This document shows positions 58,924 through 64,000 of a stretch of DNA of 64,000 bases, one piece after another; the stretch's first letter is position 1, and each line of letters begins with the position of its first letter. The position numbers were made by a program, and so were the translations under genes. The notes under the pieces are model-generated. The model was not told the origin of the DNA. It worked only from the letters and a program-made list of their open reading frames with translations, and ran no database searches. Location of the stretch: the NCBI RefSeq assembly GCF_900177405.1, contig NZ_LT840185.1, forward strand, positions 2,285,501-2,349,500, in the 5' to 3' direction. Source of the stretch: Allosphingosinicella indica (GTDB lineage: Bacteria; Pseudomonadota; Alphaproteobacteria; Sphingomonadales; Sphingomonadaceae).

Positions 58924-60944
58924 TGCCTAAGGTCAAAGTCGACGGCGTCGAGATCGAGGTTCCGCAGGGCGCGACCGTGCTGCAGGCGTGCGAGCTTGCC
59001 GGCAAGGAGATTCCGCGTTTCTGCTATCACGAGCGGCTCGCCATCGCTGGCAATTGCCGGATGTGCCTCGTCGAGGTGAAGCCGGGGCCGCCCAAGCCGC
59101 AGGCGTCGTGCGCGCTGCCCGCGTCGGACGGGCAGGAAATCACCACCATGTCGCCGATGGTGAAGAAGGCGCGCGAGGGGGTGATGGAGTTCCTGCTCAT
59201 CAACCATCCGCTCGATTGCCCGATCTGCGACCAGGGCGGCGAATGCGATCTGCAGGACCAGTCGATCGCCTACGGCCGCGGCCACTCGCGCTACGACGAG
59301 AACAAGCGCGCGGTGACCGAGAAATATATGGGTCCGGTCGTCAAGACGATCATGACCCGCTGCATCCAGTGCACCCGCTGCGTGCGCTTCGCCGAGGAAG
59401 TGGCGGGCGTCGAGGAGATCGGCGCGATCGGCCGCGGCGAGGACATGCAGATCACCTCCTATCTCGAAAAGGCGCTGACCAGCGAGCTTTCGGGCAATGT
59501 GGTCGATCTCTGCCCGGTCGGCGCGCTCGTCTCCAAGCCCTACAGCTTCGAGGCGCGGCCGTGGGAGCTGGTGAAAACGCCGGCGATCGACGTGATGGAC
59601 GCGGTTGGCACCAACATCCGGCTCGATACCCGTGGCCGTGCGGTGATGCGCGCGCTGCCGCGGATAAACGATGACGTGAACGAAGAATGGGCGTCGGACA
59701 AGACGCGCCATGCGGTTGACGGGCTCGGCTTCAACCGGCTCGACCGGCCGTGGATCCGCACCGGCGGAAAGCTCCAGCCGGCGACCTGGTCCGAGGCGCT
59801 GGAAGCGGTCGCCTCCGTTGCGAAGAAGGCGGGATCGAGCGTCGCCGCGGTCGCGGGCGATCTGGTCGATGCCGAGACGATGTATTCCGCCAAGGCGCTG
59901 CTCGCGTCGCTCGGTTCCAACCTTGTCGAAGGCCGTCAGACCGGGCTCGCCTACGACGCGACCAATATCGGCGCGGTGAACTTCAATTCGACGATCGCTG
60001 GCATCGAGACGGCGGACGCGATCCTGCTGGTCGGCACCAACCCGCGCTGGGAAGCGCCGCTGGTCAACACCCGCATCCGCAAGGCCGTGCGCGCGGGCGC
60101 CAAGGTGTTCGCGATCGGGCCGGAAATCGATCTCACCTATCCGGTCGAATGGCTGGGCGACGATCTCTCGCTGCTCGCCAAGCTGCCCAAGCCGGCTGCC
60201 GATGCGCTGAAGGGCGCAGAGCGTCCGGCGGTGATCGTCGGCGGCGGAGCGCTCAAAGTGGCCGGCGCGCAGGCCGCGAGCCTGGCGCTGGTTAAGGGGC
60301 TGAAACTCGTCCGTGATGGGTGGAACGGCTACAATGTGTTGCACACCGCGGCGGCGCGCACCGGCGGGCTGATGCTCGGCTATGCGCAGCCGGGCGGCAT
60401 GTCCGCGATTGCCGAGAAGGCGCCGAAGCTGCTTCTGCTGCTCGGCGCCGATGAGGCCGACCTTGCGCCCTTCGCGAAGAGCTTCAAGGTCTATATCGGC
60501 CACCATGGCGACAAGGGCGCGGCTGCTGCCGACGTGATCCTGCCCGGCGCGTCCTATGCCGAGAAGCACGGCATCTACGTCAATCTCGAAGGCCGCGTGC
60601 AATATTCCGAGAAAGCCGCCGATCCGCCGGGCGATGCCCGCGCCGACTGGTCGATCCTGCGCGCGCTCTCCGCGATGATCGGCACGCCGCTGCCGTTCGA
60701 CAGCCATGCGGAGCTTCGCGCCCGCCTGTTCGCGGACGTGGCGGCCTTTGCCGAGCGCGGCCTCGTCCGTTTCGATTGGGCGCCGCCCGCGCTTGAGGCG
60801 GTGAAGATCGCGGCCGGGACGGGTGTCACCTATCCGATCCGCGATTTCTACCTGACCAACCCTGTCGCGCGCTCTTCGCCGACGTTGCAGCGTTGCTCGG
60901 CGGAAATCCTCCACGCCGACGCGTTCGAGGAGGCCGCCGAATGA
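58923..60944 (+). CDS. nuoG: NADH-quinone oxidoreductase subunit G
   Basis: A 673-residue iron-sulfur subunit. The [2Fe-2S] site is [20 protein letters not shown] with a further Cys in QASCALP. Three-cluster N4/N5 motifs are [27 protein letters not shown] and [16 protein letters not shown] large molybdopterin-oxidoreductase-like C part lacks a cofactor site, as usual in complex I. ATG shares an A with the nuoF TAA. Confidence 0.97.
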
Positions 60945-62092
60945 CCGAGTGGTTCCAGAGCACCTGGATGGGCTATGGCTTCGGCTGGTTCGTCGCGACG
61001 CTGATCCTGATCCTGATGATCGCGCTGCCGCTGATGCTGGCGGTCGCCATGATTATCTATGCCGATCGCAAGATTTGGGCGGCAATGGCGCTCCGCCGCG
61101 GCCCCAATGTGGTCGGCCCGTTCGGACTGCTGCAGAGCTTCGCCGACGGGTTGAAGGTCTTCCTCAAGGAGACGATCATCCCGTCCGCCGCCAACCGGGG
61201 CCTGTTCATCCTCGCGCCGATCATCACCTTCACGGTCGCGCTGATCGCCTGGGCGGTGATCCCGTTCGGGCCGAACATGGCGCTCGCCGACATCAACGTC
61301 GGGCTGCTCTACATCCTCGCCGCCTCGTCGCTCGGCGTCTATGGCGTCATCATCGCGGGCTGGGCGTCCAATTCGAAATATCCCTTCTTCTCAGCGCTCC
61401 GCGCCGCCGCGCAGATGGTGAGCTACGAGGTGTCGATCGGCTTCGTGCTGATCGGCGTGGTGCTGTGGGCGGGGACGTTCAACCTGCAGGGCATCATCTA
61501 CGCGCAGCAGAGCCACGTCTTCTTCCTGAACGGCTTCGGCTTCAATCCCTTGCTTTTCCCGCTCGCGGTGATCTTCCTCATCTCGGCGATGGCGGAGACG
61601 GCGCGCGCTCCGTTCGATCTCACCGAAGCGGAGTCCGAGCTCGTCGCCGGTTATCAGACCGAATATTCGTCGATGAGCTTCGCGCTCTTCTGGCTCGGCG
61701 AATATGGCAACGTGCTGCTGATGTGCGCGCTCAACGCCGTGCTGTTCTGGGGCGGGTGGCTGCCGCCGATCGACTGGGCACCGCTCTATCTCGTCCCCGG
61801 CATCATCTGGCTGTTCGCCAAGATTTTCCTGTTCTTCTTCATCTTCTCGTGGGTAAAGGCGACGGTGCCGCGGTTCCGCTACGATCAGCTCATGCGGCTG
61901 GGCTGGAAGGTCTTCCTGCCGATCTCGCTGATCTGGGTGTTCCTGGTCTCGGGCTGGCTGATGCTGACCCGTGAAAGCTGCCCGACTGGCCCCGCGACGG
62001 GCACCGTGGCGGCATCCAACCTGCACCCGAGCTGCACCACCCGCAGCACCAATTTCGAGGCCGACGCACGACGGGCCGGAGACGCTTCATGA
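60941..62092 (+). CDS. nuoH: NADH-quinone oxidoreductase subunit H
   Basis: A 383-residue membrane subunit closing the quinone cavity. About eight helices are seen. [42 protein letters not shown] and [15 protein letters not shown] are family hallmarks. A hydrophilic C-terminal tail of some 35 residues after the last helix ([14 protein letters not shown]...) is longer than usual. Its start overlaps nuoG and its stop overlaps nuoI by 4 nt each. Confidence 0.97.
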   Translation: MTEWFQSTWMGYGFGWFVATLILILMIALPLMLAVAMIIYADRKIWAAMALRRGPNVVGPFGLLQSFADGLKVFLKETIIPSAANRGLFILAPIITFTVALIAWAVIPFGPNMALADINVGLLYILAASSLGVYGVIIAGWASNSKYPFFSALRAAAQMVSYEVSIGFVLIGVVLWAGTFNLQGIIYAQQSHVFFLNGFGFNPLLFPLAVIFLISAMAETARAPFDLTEAESELVAGYQTEYSSMSFALFWLGEYGNVLLMCALNAVLFWGGWLPPIDWAPLYLVPGIIWLFAKIFLFFFIFSWVKATVPRFRYDQLMRLGWKVFLPISLIWVFLVSGWLMLTRESCPTGPATGTVAASNLHPSCTTRSTNFEADARRAGDAS

Positions 62093-62574
62093 GCATCGCT
62101 CATTACATCAAGACGTTCACGCTCTGGGAGTTCGTGAAGGCGCATGCGCTGACGCTGCGCTACTTCTTCAAGCCCAAGGCGACGATCAACTATCCGTACG
62201 AGAAGAACCCCATCTCGCCCCGCTTCCGCGGCGAGCATGCGCTGCGCCGTTATCCGAACGGCGAGGAGCGCTGCATCGCGTGCAAGCTGTGCGAGGCGGT
62301 GTGCCCGGCGCTTGCCATCACCATCGAGTCCGAACCGCGCGAGGACGGCAGCCGCCGCACGACGCGCTACGACATCGACATGACCAAGTGCATCTACTGC
62401 GGTTTCTGCCAAGAAGCCTGCCCGGTCGATGCGATCGTCGAGGGGCCGAACTTCGAATTCTCGACCGAAACGCGCGAGGAGCTGATCTACGACAAGGCCA
62501 AGCTTCTAGACAACGGCGACCGCTGGGAGCGCGCGATCGCCGCGAACCTTGCGACCGACGCACCCTACCGTTAA
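62089..62574 (+). CDS. nuoI: NADH-quinone oxidoreductase subunit I
   Basis: A 161-residue subunit with clusters N6a and N6b. Two ferredoxin-type motifs [15 protein letters not shown] and [15 protein letters not shown] are present, with [21 protein letters not shown] upstream. Length matches the mitochondrial TYKY subunit. ATG overlaps the nuoH stop. Confidence 0.98.
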   Translation: MSIAHYIKTFTLWEFVKAHALTLRYFFKPKATINYPYEKNPISPRFRGEHALRRYPNGEERCIACKLCEAVCPALAITIESEPREDGSRRTTRYDIDMTKCIYCGFCQEACPVDAIVEGPNFEFSTETREELIYDKAKLLDNGDRWERAIAANLATDAPYR

Positions 62575-62605
62575 GCGCCACGCCAACAGGGGCCCCGCCA
62601 GTCAC

Positions 62606-63214
62606 GTGATTCAAGCCGTCGCCTTCTATCTGTTCGCCACGATCGTCGTGCTGTCGGGCGCGCTGACGATCGCTGCGCGCAACCCCGTGCATAGCGTGCT
62701 GTGGCTGATCCTGGCCTTCTTCAACGCCGCCGGGCTGATGTTGATCGTCGGCGCCGAATTCATCGCGATGCTGCTGGTGATCGTCTATGTCGGCGCGGTC
62801 GCGGTGCTGTTCCTGTTCGTGGTGATGATGCTCGACGTCGATTTTGCCGAGCTGCGCGCCGGTTTCGCGCGCTACTGGCCGTTTGGAACGGCGCTCGCGT
62901 TGGTGTTCCTCGCGGAGCTGGTGCTGGCGCTCGGTGCGTGGAGCGCGGGCGGTGTCCAGATCGCGCCGACAGCTCCGGTCGATCCCAACATGTCCAACAT
63001 CCAGTCGCTCGGGATCCTGCTCTACACGCGCTATCTGTTCGTGTTCGAGGCCGCGGGCCTGATCCTGCTGGTCGCGATGGTCGGCGCGATCGTGCTGACC
63101 CACCGCACGCGGCGCGACAGCCGCCCGCAGAACATCGGCCAGCAGGTCCGCCGCCGCCCGCAGGATGCGGTGCGCAACATCGACCAGCCGGTGGGCGAGG
63201 GGGTGACGCTGTGA
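62606..63214 (+). CDS. nuoJ: NADH-quinone oxidoreductase subunit J
   Basis: A 202-residue membrane subunit with five predicted helices. [30 protein letters not shown] and [23 protein letters not shown] (parts seen) are conserved. GTG 62606 is chosen because the family starts IQAVAFYLF; an upstream start overlapping nuoI by 26 nt is possible. Its ribosome site is weak, and a 31-nt gap after nuoI is the largest in the run. nuoK overlaps its stop by 4 nt. Confidence 0.95.
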   Translation: MIQAVAFYLFATIVVLSGALTIAARNPVHSVLWLILAFFNAAGLMLIVGAEFIAMLLVIVYVGAVAVLFLFVVMMLDVDFAELRAGFARYWPFGTALALVFLAELVLALGAWSAGGVQIAPTAPVDPNMSNIQSLGILLYTRYLFVFEAAGLILLVAMVGAIVLTHRTRRDSRPQNIGQQVRRRPQDAVRNIDQPVGEGVTL

Positions 63215-63516
63215 TCGGTCTCGCCCATTATCTCACCGTCAGCGCGATCCTCTTCGTGCTCGGCGTTTTCGGCATCTTCCTCAACCGGAAGAACATCATC
63301 GTCATCCTGATGGCGATCGAACTGATCCTGCTCGCGGTGAACATCAACTTCGTCGCCTTCTCCGCCTTCCACGGCGACATGGTGGGGCAGGTGTTCGCGA
63401 TGTTCGTGCTGACCGTGGCAGCGGGCGAGGCGGCGATCGGGCTCGCGATCCTCGTCATCTATTTCCGCGGCCGCGGCACGATCGCGGTCGACGACATCAA
63501 TCAGATGAAGGGCTGA
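63211..63516 (+). CDS. nuoK: NADH-quinone oxidoreductase subunit K
   Basis: A 101-residue, three-helix membrane subunit of the proton-pumping arm. GTG 63211 overlaps the nuoJ stop. [31 protein letters not shown] contains the conserved Glu pair regions (MAIELIL and the later GEAAIGLA). Length is exactly typical. Confidence 0.97.
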   Translation: MIGLAHYLTVSAILFVLGVFGIFLNRKNIIVILMAIELILLAVNINFVAFSAFHGDMVGQVFAMFVLTVAAGEAAIGLAILVIYFRGRGTIAVDDINQMKG

Positions 63517-63523
63517 CGCGGCC

Positions 63524-64000
63524 GTGATCAAGCTCATCGTCTTCCTGCCCTTGCTGGGCGCGATCATCGCCGGGCTCGGCAATCGCGCGATCGGCAACAC
63601 CGTCGCCAAGGCGGTGACGACCGGGCTTCTGTTCGTCTCCTGCGCTTTGTCGTGGCCGATCTTTCTCGGTTTCATGGCCGGCGGGCAGACCGCCTTCGTC
63701 GAGCCCGTGCTGACCTTCATCCGATCGGGCGACATGGCGGTCGACTGGGCGCTGCGCGTCGATGCGCTGACCGCGGTGATGCTGGTGGTGGTGACCACCG
63801 TCTCGGCGCTCGTCCACCTCTACAGCTGGGGCTATATGGCGGAGGACGACAGCCAGCCGCGCTTCTTCGCCTATCTCTCGCTCTTCACCTTCGCGATGCT
63901 GATGCTGGTGACGGCGGACAATCTCGTCCAGATGTTCTTCGGTTGGGAAGGCGTCGGCCTCGCCTCCTATCTGCTCATCGGCTTCTGGTACAAGAAGCCC
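63524..64000 (+). CDS. nuoL: NADH-quinone oxidoreductase subunit L, N-terminal part
   Basis: The first 159 codons of the antiporter-like subunit, cut by the window end. GTG 63524 follows nuoK by 7 nt. [15 protein letters not shown] starts the first helix; [31 protein letters not shown] and [21 protein letters not shown] are hallmark motifs, the last with the conserved Glu. The rest, and presumably nuoM and nuoN, lie to the right. Confidence 0.96.
   Translation, partial: MIKLIVFLPLLGAIIAGLGNRAIGNTVAKAVTTGLLFVSCALSWPIFLGFMAGGQTAFVEPVLTFIRSGDMAVDWALRVDALTAVMLVVVTTVSALVHLYSWGYMAEDDSQPRFFAYLSLFTFAMLMLVTADNLVQMFFGWEGVGLASYLLIGFWYKKP

Overview
The window is high-GC DNA from an alphaproteobacterium, most likely a Sphingomonas-type member of the Sphingomonadales. 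This placement rests on three things: gene order (tig, clpP, clpX; ppiD-type chaperone, tpiA, secG, pyrG; a complete exosortase A/XrtA exopolysaccharide cluster; split nuoC and nuoD), codon usage with very strong third-position G/C, and short dispersed palindromes of the kind common in this order. No phage, transposase, CRISPR array or rRNA was seen.

Layout. 1-5.4 kb: the 5' part of a two-partner-secretion outer-membrane transporter on the minus strand, divergent from a FecR-domain protein carrying 21 tandem PGKDDK hexapeptides and a CHASE2-degenerate GGDEF-EAL c-di-GMP phosphodiesterase. 5.4-14 kb: tRNA-Leu, trigger factor with a basic tail, a membrane glycosyltransferase, clpP, a single-chain restriction-modification enzyme wedged between clpP and clpX, then clpX. 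14-30 kb: housekeeping genes (DUF3857/transglutaminase/TPR protein, PpiD-like chaperone, tpiA, secG, pyrG, ald, kup, a 2H-phosphoesterase, tRNA-Met, flavodoxin-like protein, hpd, trxB).

29.6-47.7 kb: the exosortase A system. Two divergent arms start about 50 bp apart. The minus arm holds an acyltransferase-like protein, an acyl carrier protein and two hydrolases. The plus arm holds an AMP-dependent ligase, a PLP decarboxylase, the Wza/Wzc-like export proteins, a tyrosine kinase, an outer-membrane protein, an ATPase, a deacetylase, a FemAB-like protein, a glycosyltransferase, XrtA-EpsI and an asparagine-synthase-like amidotransferase. Many plus-arm genes overlap by 1-4 nt, so translational coupling is likely. 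Together they look like a pathway that builds, modifies, exports and sorts a surface polysaccharide and PEP-CTERM proteins. No PEP-CTERM substrate and no PrsK/PrsR pair lies in the window.

47.6-53.7 kb: truA, fmt, recR, def, a copper-binding Cys-rich protein with a tiny lipoprotein, rmuC, a VOC protein and a META-domain lipoprotein. 53.9-64 kb: the respiratory complex I operon nuoA-nuoL (nuoL cut by the window end), with an extra 85-residue two-helix membrane protein between nuoD and nuoE.

Least ordinary features: the single-chain R-M gene splitting clpP/clpX with a low-GC recognition segment; the repeat-bearing FecR protein beside a c-di-GMP enzyme and a TpsB transporter; the carrier-protein arm of the exosortase cluster; and the extra small membrane gene inside nuo. 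None is shown here to be a wholly new system.
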